This document shows, piece after piece, positions 1 through 4,987 of a stretch of 7,718 bases of DNA. The position numbers were made by a program, and so were the translations under genes. The notes beneath the pieces are model-generated. The model worked only from the letters and a program-made list of their open reading frames with translations. It was not told where the DNA came from and made no database searches. The DNA is from DTNV01 sp964388435. GTDB lineage: Archaea; Micrarchaeota; Micrarchaeia; Norongarragalinales; UBA8480. Numbering within the stretch: the first letter of the stretch is position 1; every line of letters starts with the position of its first letter. The DNA is taken from positions 1 through 7,718 of the forward strand of contig CAYMAH010000030.1 of NCBI GenBank assembly GCA_964388435.1, in the 5' to 3' direction.

Positions 1-1
1 C

Positions 2-1147
2 AGCGTTTACATAAGCGATTTTTACCATCGTTACGCGGAGGGAGACCCTTTTTCCAGATACTACCAGGGAACGAAATATTTCGACGAGATTGAAAAAATG
101 GTCAAGGACATGGCCAAGGAAGCGCTAAAAGCAAAGGAGGTCGACGTGAGACTGATAAGCGGGACCGTTGCTAACATCGCCGCGATCTCAATGCTTTCAA
201 AACCAGGCGACTCGATAATTTCAAACACAATTCCAAACGGGGGGCACTTATCCCATAACGTCATGGGAGCCGCAGGGCTTCTTCAAAACAGAATAAATTC
301 CTTCCCTACAACAGAAGATGGTTATCACATTGACGTAGACGAGACAAAAAAACTGGTTAAAAACATAAACGAAAGCGCTTTCACACACCTAAGCATGGTG
401 ATTCTCGGGGGAAGCCTGTTCCTGTTCCCACACCCTGTCAAAGAATTAAGCGAACTTGGGAAAGAGGAGAATTTCAAAGTGTTGTACGACGCGGCGCACG
501 TTCTCGGCCTGGTGGTGGGAGGCGAGTTTCAACAACCTCTTCAAGAAGGAGCTGACTTGATGAGTTCAAGCACGCACAAAACCTTCTTCGGCCCTCAAGG
601 AGGCTTGATAGCATTCAGCGAAAAACTAAGCAAAGAAAACATAGTAATGTTCAGAAAAAACGTCTTCCCAGGAGTTTCAAGCAACCACCACCTTCACAGA
701 ATACCGGCTCTTGGAATCGCCTTTCTAGAATTCAAAAAACACGGCAAAAACTACGCGAAGCAAACAATCAAAAACGCCAAGGCCCTTGCTCAAGCGCTGA
801 ACGAAAACGGCTTCGACGTTGAAGCTGAAGAGTTCGGGTTCACAGAAAGCCACCAAGTGGCGGTGGACGCTTCAAAACAAGGGGGAGGCAAAGCGTGCGC
901 CCAAAAACTAGAAGAAAACAACATCATAGTGAACAAAAACTCCCTGCCGAAGGAAAACCTCAAAGAAAATTCAAACAACCCAAAAGGATTGAGAATAGGC
1001 GTTCAAGAACTGACAAGAAGAGGATTCAAAGAATCGGACATGAAGGAAGTTGCAGGGTTTTTCAAGAACGTTTTGCTTGAGGACAGAAATGTCAAGGACC
1101 AAGTCAACACTTTCATGAAAAGGTTCAAAATCGAGTACACTATCTGA
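2..1147 (+). CDS. glyA: Serine hydroxymethyltransferase, 5' end cut off by window
   Basis: A cytosolic PLP enzyme that interconverts serine and glycine, moving a one-carbon unit to a folate or, in some archaea, a methanopterin-type carrier. The frame is open from base 2, so the true start lies outside the window; 381 residues are visible. Landmarks in fragment numbering: RYAEGDPFSRYYQG at 10-23 (family active-site Tyr-Glu region), ISGTVAN near 52-58, GGHLSH at 80-85, DAAH at 163-166 (PLP-ring Asp and His), STHKT with the Schiff-base lysine at 193 (codon 578-580), and GLRIG with the substrate-carboxylate arginine at 331. Comparison with the E. coli enzyme suggests about 45 N-terminal residues are missing, giving a full length near 425, as in archaeal forms. 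All key residues are present, so it should be active. Its stop lies against the convergent yjbQ remnant. The carrier used cannot be told from the sequence. Confidence 0.96.
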   Translation, partial: SVYISDFYHRYAEGDPFSRYYQGTKYFDEIEKMVKDMAKEALKAKEVDVRLISGTVANIAAISMLSKPGDSIISNTIPNGGHLSHNVMGAAGLLQNRINSFPTTEDGYHIDVDETKKLVKNINESAFTHLSMVILGGSLFLFPHPVKELSELGKEENFKVLYDAAHVLGLVVGGEFQQPLQEGADLMSSSTHKTFFGPQGGLIAFSEKLSKENIVMFRKNVFPGVSSNHHLHRIPALGIAFLEFKKHGKNYAKQTIKNAKALAQALNENGFDVEAEEFGFTESHQVAVDASKQGGGKACAQKLEENNIIVNKNSLPKENLKENSNNPKGLRIGVQELTRRGFKESDMKEVAGFFKNVLLEDRNVKDQVNTFMKRFKIEYTI

Positions 1148-1466
1148 AACTCAGATTATCAACCCCGATTAAAAGTTTCCTCGCCCTTGAACCATCGAAT
1201 GTTCACTTCTATGAATTCGACCGCGTCCCAAGCTTTAATTCACCTTTTTCGATTGGGATTTGATGATAATCACCCGGCGGTGCTAGATGGTTTAATGCTT
1301 CAATAAAGTTTCTTTTCACGTCGGGATCCGCGTTTTCATTTATGGTTATTCCAGCAGTCGCGTGCGGCGCGAATATAAAGCGGATTCCCCCATCTATTTC
1401 TCTTATTATTCTTTTGTTTATTTGACTCTTAACGTCTATGATTTCAACCCTTTTTTTTGACTGCAT
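1140..1466 (-). pseudogene. yjbQ: Decayed YjbQ/UPF0047-family gene
   Basis: YjbQ proteins are small single-domain proteins of about 135-140 residues; some show thiamine phosphate synthase activity, but their cellular role is unsettled. From the ATG at 1464-1466 an 85-residue frame carries the family core APHATAGITINENADPDV, then APPGDYHQ running straight into IPIEKGELKLGT. The block normally between these parts, with a conserved Asn/Asp-Ala-His-containing stretch, is absent without a frame change. After GELKLGT the family expects a Trp-Gln segment and an EFDGPR-like end. Here TAG (1209-1211) and TGA (1203-1205) interrupt, after which the same frame resumes with FDGSRARKLLIGVD, a good match to the family C-terminus, until TAG at 1140-1142 inside the 3' end of glyA. 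The bases between the two parts read GRIHRSE in the +1 frame, as if paired small indels occurred. I read it as a pseudogene; an assembly or base-calling error could explain the stops but not the missing block. Confidence 0.8.
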
Positions 1467-1503
1467 GGTTAATTACATCATGATAAAATTAATCAGTGAA
1501 AAT

Positions 1504-1511
1504 CTTAAAAA
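1504..1511 (+). promoter_or_regulatory. Candidate TATA box for the 1536 gene
   Basis: CTTAAAAA preceded by purine-rich GAAAAT (1498-1503) lies about 28 bases before the ATG at 1536. This is the spacing expected of an archaeal BRE/TATA pair driving a leaderless transcript. A second, more canonical TTATAAAG lies at about 1520-1527. If that one is used, transcription would start near 1549 and the ATG at 1629 would become the start. The sequence alone does not decide. Confidence 0.45.
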
Positions 1512-1535
1512 GAGTGCCGTTATAAAGAAAGAATC

Positions 1536-2006
1536 ATGGAAGGTGTTGAAAGCGAGCAAAGGACGGGACCTGTTACAAGGGGAATCCCCTCAAAGGAGAG
1601 TGTTTTCTTCGTTTACTCAAAACTACCGATGAGTTTGGAAGCCAGGTGGGAGGCTGACGACATTCTGAAAATCATTTTTCCTCCCCAGTATAAAAAATCA
1701 CAGTTTGATTGCGCTGTCAAGCTTGTCAAGTTTTTAGCTGTCGAGGGTGAGGTTAACAGCGACAGGTTGAGCGATTGGATTGAAAGCAGCGGGGTTTCAG
1801 AAAGTACTTTGCGAAACCTTGTAATCCCAAGACTTGTCGCTATCGGAATGGTGGCAAGAGAGAGAAGCAACCCCACCGGTCAAACCGACAAGGACAAGAG
1901 GCATGGAATGAAATTGAAGCTTTCCACGCGTTTCGGCGAGGCTTTTAAACACATAGGGTCGGAGTGGAACGGTATTGTTCAAGCATGGAGAATCAAAAAG
2001 CAGTGA
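1536..2006 (+). CDS. Winged-helix DNA-binding protein, family not recognised
   Basis: A soluble 156-residue protein that looks like a small archaeal transcription regulator. Residues about 55-72 form a first helix (FDCAVKLVKFLAVEG), 75-84 a second, and 88-102 (SESTLRNLVIPRLVAIG) the likely recognition helix. GMVARERS and the basic KDKRHGMKLKLS stretch (about 104-130) would form the wing, and LSTRFGEAFKHIGSEW a C-terminal helix. The pattern of two-turn helix, 'TLRN..IPRL..IGMV' and a closing 'LS..FG' is typical of archaeal winged-helix proteins, but I cannot name a family or target. The ATG at 1536 is chosen because a TATA-like box lies 28 bases upstream. The ATG at 1629 (residue 32, MSLEARW) would give 125 residues and keep the whole domain. 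It is divergent from the yjbQ remnant and ends one base short of the convergent gene at 2008. Confidence 0.75.
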   Translation: MEGVESEQRTGPVTRGIPSKESVFFVYSKLPMSLEARWEADDILKIIFPPQYKKSQFDCAVKLVKFLAVEGEVNSDRLSDWIESSGVSESTLRNLVIPRLVAIGMVARERSNPTGQTDKDKRHGMKLKLSTRFGEAFKHIGSEWNGIVQAWRIKKQ

Positions 2007-2007
2007 C

Positions 2008-2607
2008 CTATTTCACTATTCTTAGTTGAGGTTTTTGAGCGTTTTTATTTTCTTTTGGTTTAAACGCTGGGTTTAGTATTTTTTGTATAGTGAATAGTTT
2101 TTTAACCAACTGCGATTCCAAAAACTTTCTCACCTCGGGGTGAAGCTTGTTGCTTTTTGCGTGCTTTTGATAATCCTTTTTGGTGGTTGTCAGCTCGTAG
2201 AGTTTGTCCAGAGAGTCGGAATTTATTTTCTTCAGAAGCTCCGCCGGATAAACTTTTTTGTAGAATTCAACCCCCCCGCTATCAGTGGTGTTTATTTCCA
2301 CTCTCTCCTCCCTCGCCTTTTGTTTTAGCTTTTCTATTTCACTTTCTATCGCCTCAAACCCTGGAATCTCTCTAACCTCTCGTATGTAATCGGGAGTTAT
2401 TTTGAGCGATATTTTGATCATCGGAAAAGCGTAGGATATTCCTTTTTTATAGAAAGTCTTTTGCTTTATATCAGTGTCCAAAAAGGGAGGCTGGTTTATT
2501 GTCTTTTTTATAGATCTTAAAAAGAGCTTAGAAGCGTGATATTCATCCATAAACCTGTCAAACCGTTGAAAGTTTTCAAGGGGTTTGCTTTTCATTGACA
2601 ATTCCAC
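2008..2607 (-). CDS. Basic soluble protein of unknown function
   Basis: I do not recognise this 199-residue protein. It is lysine-rich, has no signal peptide or membrane segment, and is predicted cytosolic. A helical, charged stretch at about 84-104 (EAIESEIEKLKQKAREERVE) may form a short coiled coil. Residues 130-180 look mainly helical, and the tail (about 181-199) is basic and probably disordered, which could suit binding to nucleic acid or ribosomes; that is only a guess. The listed start is GTG at 2605-2607, with a TATA-like ATAAATAAAA about 26 bases upstream that would suit a leaderless message. The ATG at 2593-2595 (residue 5) is an equally reasonable start. It converges with the 1536 gene with a one-base gap and lies downstream of the gene ending at 2635, in the same direction but separated by a T-tract. 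Confidence 0.75.
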   Translation of the reverse strand: MELSMKSKPLENFQRFDRFMDEYHASKLFLRSIKKTINQPPFLDTDIKQKTFYKKGISYAFPMIKISLKITPDYIREVREIPGFEAIESEIEKLKQKAREERVEINTTDSGGVEFYKKVYPAELLKKINSDSLDKLYELTTTKKDYQKHAKSNKLHPEVRKFLESQLVKKLFTIQKILNPAFKPKENKNAQKPQLRIVK

Positions 2608-2616
2608 TTAATGATT

Positions 2617-2625
2617 AAAAAAAAA
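2617..2625 (-). terminator. T-tract terminator after the 2635 gene
   Basis: Nine consecutive A on the plus strand read as nine T on the minus strand, ten bases after the stop of the membrane-protein gene at 2635. Archaeal RNA polymerase terminates at such T-runs without needing a hairpin. It suggests that the genes at 2635 and 2008 are separate transcripts despite being close and co-directional. Confidence 0.5.
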
Positions 2626-2634
2626 CCATTTTAT

Positions 2635-3066
2635 TTATGCCCTTCTTTTGACAAGTTCCACGTCAAGATTGTACAGCTCCTTTATTCTCAGAGAGTGGGC
2701 AGTCATAAATAATTGTACCGAAGTTCCAAGCACCAGGATTCCAACCAACAAATAAACCATCGAAACAATGCTTATTCCGGCGTTAAGCGAGAACCCGAAT
2801 ATTAATCCTAGCCCAAGGCCTAGGAATCCTATTCCCAAAAGTTTAAGCGAGTTTGAAGTGAAGCTTGCAAAGTGAAGAGGGTATTTCAAAGTCGTTATTG
2901 TTGAAAAAAGAAGCGCAAAACCAATTCCGAAAAGCCACATCAAGTCGAAAACAAACCCCAGTAAAAAAACATTGACGGTCAAAGGCGGTTGGAACAACGT
3001 GACAAGGCCCGCTAGCAGGAAAAGAATGGAAATCCCGAAAAACAGAAACGCGGTTGGTTTTGACAT
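2635..3066 (-). CDS. Small four-helix integral membrane protein
   Basis: A 143-residue membrane protein of unknown function. Hydrophobic segments lie at about 5-25, 33-55, 74-92 (a glycine-rich run, GIGFLGLGLGLIFGF) and 98-120. They are followed by a charged tail (RIKELYNLDVELVKRRA) that by the positive-inside rule probably faces the cytoplasm; an even number of segments would put both ends inside. The start is the ATG at 3064-3066 (MSKPTAF). A longer frame reaches back to 3135, but it would overlap the divergent gene at 3121, would add a non-membrane leader, and lacks a promoter position. A TATA-like CTTAAATTA (3089-3097, minus strand) sits about 27 bases before 3066. There is no transporter or enzyme motif I can point to; the glycine spacing in segment 3 suggests close helix packing. 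Confidence 0.75.
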   Translation of the reverse strand: MSKPTAFLFFGISILFLLAGLVTLFQPPLTVNVFLLGFVFDLMWLFGIGFALLFSTITTLKYPLHFASFTSNSLKLLGIGFLGLGLGLIFGFSLNAGISIVSMVYLLVGILVLGTSVQLFMTAHSLRIKELYNLDVELVKRRA

Positions 3067-3088
3067 GATTTTAAGTTTTGAAAAATAA

Positions 3089-3097
3089 TAATTTAAG
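3089..3097. promoter_or_regulatory. Possible shared TATA element of two divergent genes
   Basis: The plus strand here reads TAATTTAAG and is followed by CTTAT. Read forward, TTTAAG is centred about 27 bases before the ATG at 3121; read backward, CTTAAA is centred about 27 bases before the ATG at 3066. One near-palindromic box could thus serve two leaderless messages. A second AT-rich box, TTTTAAATATAAA (about 3106-3118), is too close to the ATG at 3121 to serve it, but could place a short leader on the minus-strand message. Confidence 0.4.
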
Positions 3098-3120
3098 CTT
3101 ATCGCTTTTAAATATAAAGC

Positions 3121-3513
3121 ATGGATAGAAAGCAAACCTGGCTTATTCTAAGTTTTTTAATAATAATCATCGTGCTTACGCTTTTTTTTATCTTGTTCAA
3201 CAATCCAAGTCAAAGCAAGCCTTCATCCATTCAAATAGGGCAAAAGGCTATTTTAACAGCGGAAGGCGATCCCAACGTTCAGAGCTTCATTAAACAATAC
3301 AACGGAAGCGTGGGAAGCGTCGAGGTAATAAACCAGAGTTATTTACAAACCCTTCAAAATGAACAACCAGTAATCTACCAAGGCTTGGCGGTGCTTTCAT
3401 ACCCCGTCTACGCCATAACCTTCAACTCTTCTGAAACAACCTCTTCGGTTTTGGTTGTTGTCTCAGATGATGAGATATTAAGAGTATTCCCTGTCATTGG
3501 AATAGTTAAATGA
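3121..3513 (+). CDS. Single-pass membrane-anchored protein with small outer domain
   Basis: A 130-residue protein of unknown function. A short basic start (MDRKQTW) precedes one strong membrane segment at about 6-26, then a Ser/Pro/Asn-rich linker (27-37), then a compact domain of roughly 90 residues. The basic N-terminus and absence of a cleavage site suggest a signal anchor with the domain outside the cell. Three N-X-S/T sites (N61, N71, N102) would be possible archaeal N-glycosylation sites. The domain has a helix (PNVQSFIKQYNG) followed by alternating strands (YPVYAITFN, SSVLVVVSDDEILRVFPVIGIV), a helix-strand pattern reminiscent of PepSY-like modules; this is a loose resemblance only. 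It starts 54 bases from the divergent membrane-protein gene at 3066, so the two may be co-regulated. A hairpin plus T-run overlaps its stop. Confidence 0.75.
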   Translation: MDRKQTWLILSFLIIIIVLTLFFILFNNPSQSKPSSIQIGQKAILTAEGDPNVQSFIKQYNGSVGSVEVINQSYLQTLQNEQPVIYQGLAVLSYPVYAITFNSSETTSSVLVVVSDDEILRVFPVIGIVK

Positions 3514-3540
3514 AATCAATTCAGGGGTTTCATTTTTTTT
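3508..3540 (+). terminator. Hairpin plus T-run terminator
   Basis: AAATGAAA (3508-3515) and TTTCATTT (3528-3535) can pair as an 8-bp stem around a 12-base loop, and the T-run continues to 3540 (eight T from 3533). The stem overlaps the TGA stop of the membrane-anchored protein. The T-run is on the plus strand only, so it would end the 3121 transcript before it runs into the convergent regulator gene. Confidence 0.55.
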
Positions 3541-3550
3541 AATTTAATGA

Positions 3551-3949
3551 TTAATCTATTTTTATTTCCCTTCCCTCAGATTCTTTAAACCGAGAGTCAA
3601 CGCTTTTTGCAAGCTCTTTCATTTTCTTGAACATTCTCTCCACGTCCTCCTCCACTTCCTCAATGCTTCTTTCAAAGCTCTTGCTTCTTAAAAAGTAACA
3701 AGACCCCTTCTTCACCACGATTCCAGAATCTATAAGCTTGTTCATTTTATACAAGATAGTGCTCCTGCTCGTGTTTGTCTTCAAAGCCAAACTGGAGGTT
3801 TTCAGACCCTCTGTTCTTTTTTCAAATAATTCTTTAAAGATATCATCGTCTAATTCAAAACACTCTGCAAACCACTTCAATTGCTCTTCGACCTCGTTCC
3901 TTTCGGGAAGGTCGATGTTTTTTATGGTAAGCTTTTGGTAGGGTCTCAT
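3551..3949 (-). CDS. Winged-helix regulator beside the chaperone genes, candidate heat-shock regulator
   Basis: A soluble 132-residue DNA-binding protein. Residues 34-76 contain three helices, with LKTSSLALKTNTSRSTILYK (49-68) as the helix-turn-helix: LALKTNTS then the recognition helix SRSTILYKMNKLIDSG. KKGSCYFLRS (80-89) forms the wing hairpin. Residues 92-120 are a long charged helix (ERSIEEVEEDVERMFKKMKE) likely to pair as a dimerising coiled coil. The layout resembles ArsR/TrmB-like archaeal regulators. Archaea are known to control hsp20 and AAA chaperone genes with small winged-helix repressors (Phr in Pyrococcus, HSR1 in Archaeoglobus). Its divergent position 169 bases from hsp20 and the repeated motif between them suggest it does the same job and controls itself, but this is inferred from context. 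There is no ligand- or metal-binding cluster: only two cysteines, C30 and C84, are present. Confidence 0.82.
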   Translation of the reverse strand: MRPYQKLTIKNIDLPERNEVEEQLKWFAECFELDDDIFKELFEKRTEGLKTSSLALKTNTSRSTILYKMNKLIDSGIVVKKGSCYFLRSKSFERSIEEVEEDVERMFKKMKELAKSVDSRFKESEGREIKID

Positions 3950-3974
3950 TTTAAAAAATCACTTCAATAAAAAA

Positions 3975-4087
3975 ATGTTCAAAAAACAAAAATTAAATTC
4001 TAAAAAAATTAAAAATGTTTAAAAAATTTTGTTTATTCTTAATATTTTTAAATCAAAAAGTATTTAAATATGTATGTTTAAAAAAAA
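3975..4087. repeat. Three direct copies of ATGTTYAAAAAA, candidate operator
   Basis: ATGTTCAAAAAA at 3975-3986, ATGTTTAAAAAA at 4015-4026 and ATGTTTAAAAAA at 4074-4085 (its A-run continuing to 4087) all point the same way. The third copy lies just downstream of the hsp20 TATA box, before the expected transcription start, a classic repressor position. The first lies about 26 bases upstream of the regulator's start codon, where its own TATA box would be bound. The spacer is very AT-rich, so chance resemblance is possible. The shared TGTTY core is what makes the match notable. Confidence 0.45.
4061..4070 (+). promoter_or_regulatory. TATA box of the hsp20 operon
   Basis: TATTTAAATA is a near-ideal archaeal TATA box, with purine-rich CAAAAAG just upstream as a possible BRE. 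Transcription would begin about 26 bases downstream, near 4091, giving a leader of about 28 bases that contains the ribosome binding site at 4107. It is the best promoter in the window and the likely start of hsp20-grpE-dnaK-dnaJ transcription. Confidence 0.65.
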
Positions 4088-4106
4088 TATCAAATTATTT
4101 CAAAAA

Positions 4107-4112
4107 AGGTGG
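4107..4112 (+). promoter_or_regulatory. Ribosome binding site of hsp20
   Basis: AGGTGG, six bases before the ATG at 4119, matches the GGAGGTG complement of the 16S rRNA 3' end. It fixes the hsp20 start. It stands out because most other genes in the window show no such site and look leaderless. Confidence 0.65.
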
Positions 4113-4118
4113 TTTTAA

Positions 4119-4547
4119 ATGGCTAAGAAAAAACAAATAGCAAACCTTGATATATTTTCAGAAAGTCCGTTCTTCGATATTCCATTTCCAATGAGAATGC
4201 CCAGATTTTTTGAAAGAACAGAAGTGAAAACCCCGGCAATAGAATTAAAAGACGAGGGAATGGAGTTAATAGCGACAATCGAAATGCCCGGAGTGGATAA
4301 AAACAATATCAAGTTAAAAGTAAACAACAACAATGTGATAGTAAGCGCGGAAAAGAAAAGAGAAAAAGAAGAAAAAAGCAAAAACAAGTACTACAGCGAG
4401 AGAAGCTACTCAAGCTTTTACAGAAGCTTTTCACTACCAACAGAAGTAGACCCAAACAAGGTAAAAGCTAAATATGACAACGGGGTTCTGGAAGTCAGAA
4501 TGGAAAAAAGAAAAACCAAATCCGGAGCCGAAATAAAAGTCAAATAA
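4119..4547 (+). CDS. hsp20: Small heat shock protein, Hsp20/alpha-crystallin family
   Basis: An ATP-independent holdase that binds unfolding proteins in the cytosol and keeps them ready for refolding by DnaK/DnaJ/GrpE. Of its 142 residues, 1-35 form a short, phenylalanine- and proline-rich N-terminal arm (FFDIPFPMRMPRFF). Residues 36-130 are the alpha-crystallin beta-sandwich, with the usual ATIEMPGVDKNNIKLKV strand pair, a charged lysine/glutamate loop (78-92), SFSLPTEVD, and the family signature A-x-x-x-N-G-V-L at 117-124. The C-terminal I-x-V motif (IKV, 139-141) would dock into a neighbouring subunit and support oligomers. Length and motif order are normal. It is the first gene of the operon, with its own TATA box and ribosome binding site, and grpE follows after 16 bases. 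Expected to be heat-induced, with the regulator at 3551 as the likely controller. Confidence 0.96.
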   Translation: MAKKKQIANLDIFSESPFFDIPFPMRMPRFFERTEVKTPAIELKDEGMELIATIEMPGVDKNNIKLKVNNNNVIVSAEKKREKEEKSKNKYYSERSYSSFYRSFSLPTEVDPNKVKAKYDNGVLEVRMEKRKTKSGAEIKVK

Positions 4548-4563
4548 ACAGGTTTAAAACAAA

Positions 4564-4959
4564 ATGAGCAATTCAATCCTAGTCAAAAGCAAGTTTAAAA
4601 ACTACAAAAAATACGCGGTTCAACTACAATCTGACTTTGACAATTACAAGAAAAGAATGGAAAGAGAAAAGCAGAAAATAGAAGAACGGGAAAAAGCAAG
4701 GATTTTAAAGGAAATCCTGCCAGCGCTGGACGAGCTTGAAATAGGAAGCGCGCACATAAAGGAAATGAAAATGATAACAGAAAACCTGAATAAAACCCTT
4801 GAAAAGGAAGGCTTGAAAGAAATCGAAGCAAAACAATTCAACCCGGAAAAACACGAAGTGGTTAAAGCAGAAAAAAACGGAAAAAAAATGGAGTTGATAA
4901 GAAAAGGATACGAGTTAAACGGAATCCTTCTCAGACCAGCCCTTGTCAAAATAATTTGA
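4564..4959 (+). CDS. grpE: GrpE, nucleotide exchange factor of DnaK, short form
   Basis: GrpE acts as a dimer that opens the DnaK ATPase domain to release ADP, resetting the chaperone cycle. The 131-residue product has the family order: a helical coil with LQSDFDNYKKRMEREKQK (about 21-38, matching the conserved Q-x-D-F-x-N-Y-x-K-R), ILKEILPALDELEIG (four-helix-bundle region, about 48-62), then the beta-wing domain with FNPEKHEVV, GYELNG and LLRPALVKI (about 92-130). It is clearly shorter than bacterial GrpE (about 190-200 residues), because the acidic N-terminal tail and much of the long paired helix are missing; archaeal GrpEs are often short. The start is the ATG at 4564, 16 bases after the hsp20 stop, with a weak AGGT at 4550-4553. 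Another start inside the coil would remove the DnaK-contacting helix. Co-transcribed with dnaK, 28 bases downstream. Confidence 0.93.
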   Translation: MSNSILVKSKFKNYKKYAVQLQSDFDNYKKRMEREKQKIEEREKARILKEILPALDELEIGSAHIKEMKMITENLNKTLEKEGLKEIEAKQFNPEKHEVVKAEKNGKKMELIRKGYELNGILLRPALVKII

Positions 4960-4974
4960 TATTAATAAAAAAAA

Positions 4975-4980
4975 AGGTGG
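4975..4980 (+). promoter_or_regulatory. Ribosome binding site of dnaK
   Basis: AGGTGG, seven bases before the ATG at 4988, inside an A-rich leader and identical to the hsp20 site. It fixes the dnaK start and suggests strong translation within the operon. Confidence 0.7.
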
Positions 4981-4987
4981 GTAAAAA

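Noticed and set aside
1203..1211. TAG and TGA in the yjbQ remnant as recoded codons (pyrrolysine or selenocysteine).
   Set aside because: Two different stops one codon apart, no matching special residue in the family, loss of a conserved block elsewhere in the gene, and no recoding element visible; decay is simpler.
2002..2017. AGTGA/TCACT inverted repeat between the convergent stops at 2006 and 2008.
   Set aside because: Only five pairs and no T-run after it on either strand, so it is not a convincing terminator.
3067..3135. A 23-residue N-terminal extension of the four-helix membrane protein, starting at 3135.
   Set aside because: It would overlap the divergent gene at 3121 and cross the promoter region; the ATG at 3066 has a TATA-like box at the right distance.
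4101..4120. Possible RNA thermometer around the hsp20 ribosome binding site (AAAA before and TTTT after the site could pair).
   Set aside because: Only four A-U pairs around a five-base loop, with the binding site in the loop rather than in the stem; too weak to support.
4959..4967. TATTAATA-like box just before dnaK as an internal promoter.
   Set aside because: It is about 25 bases from the ATG, which would make a leaderless message and waste the strong ribosome binding site; the gap is simply A/T-rich.
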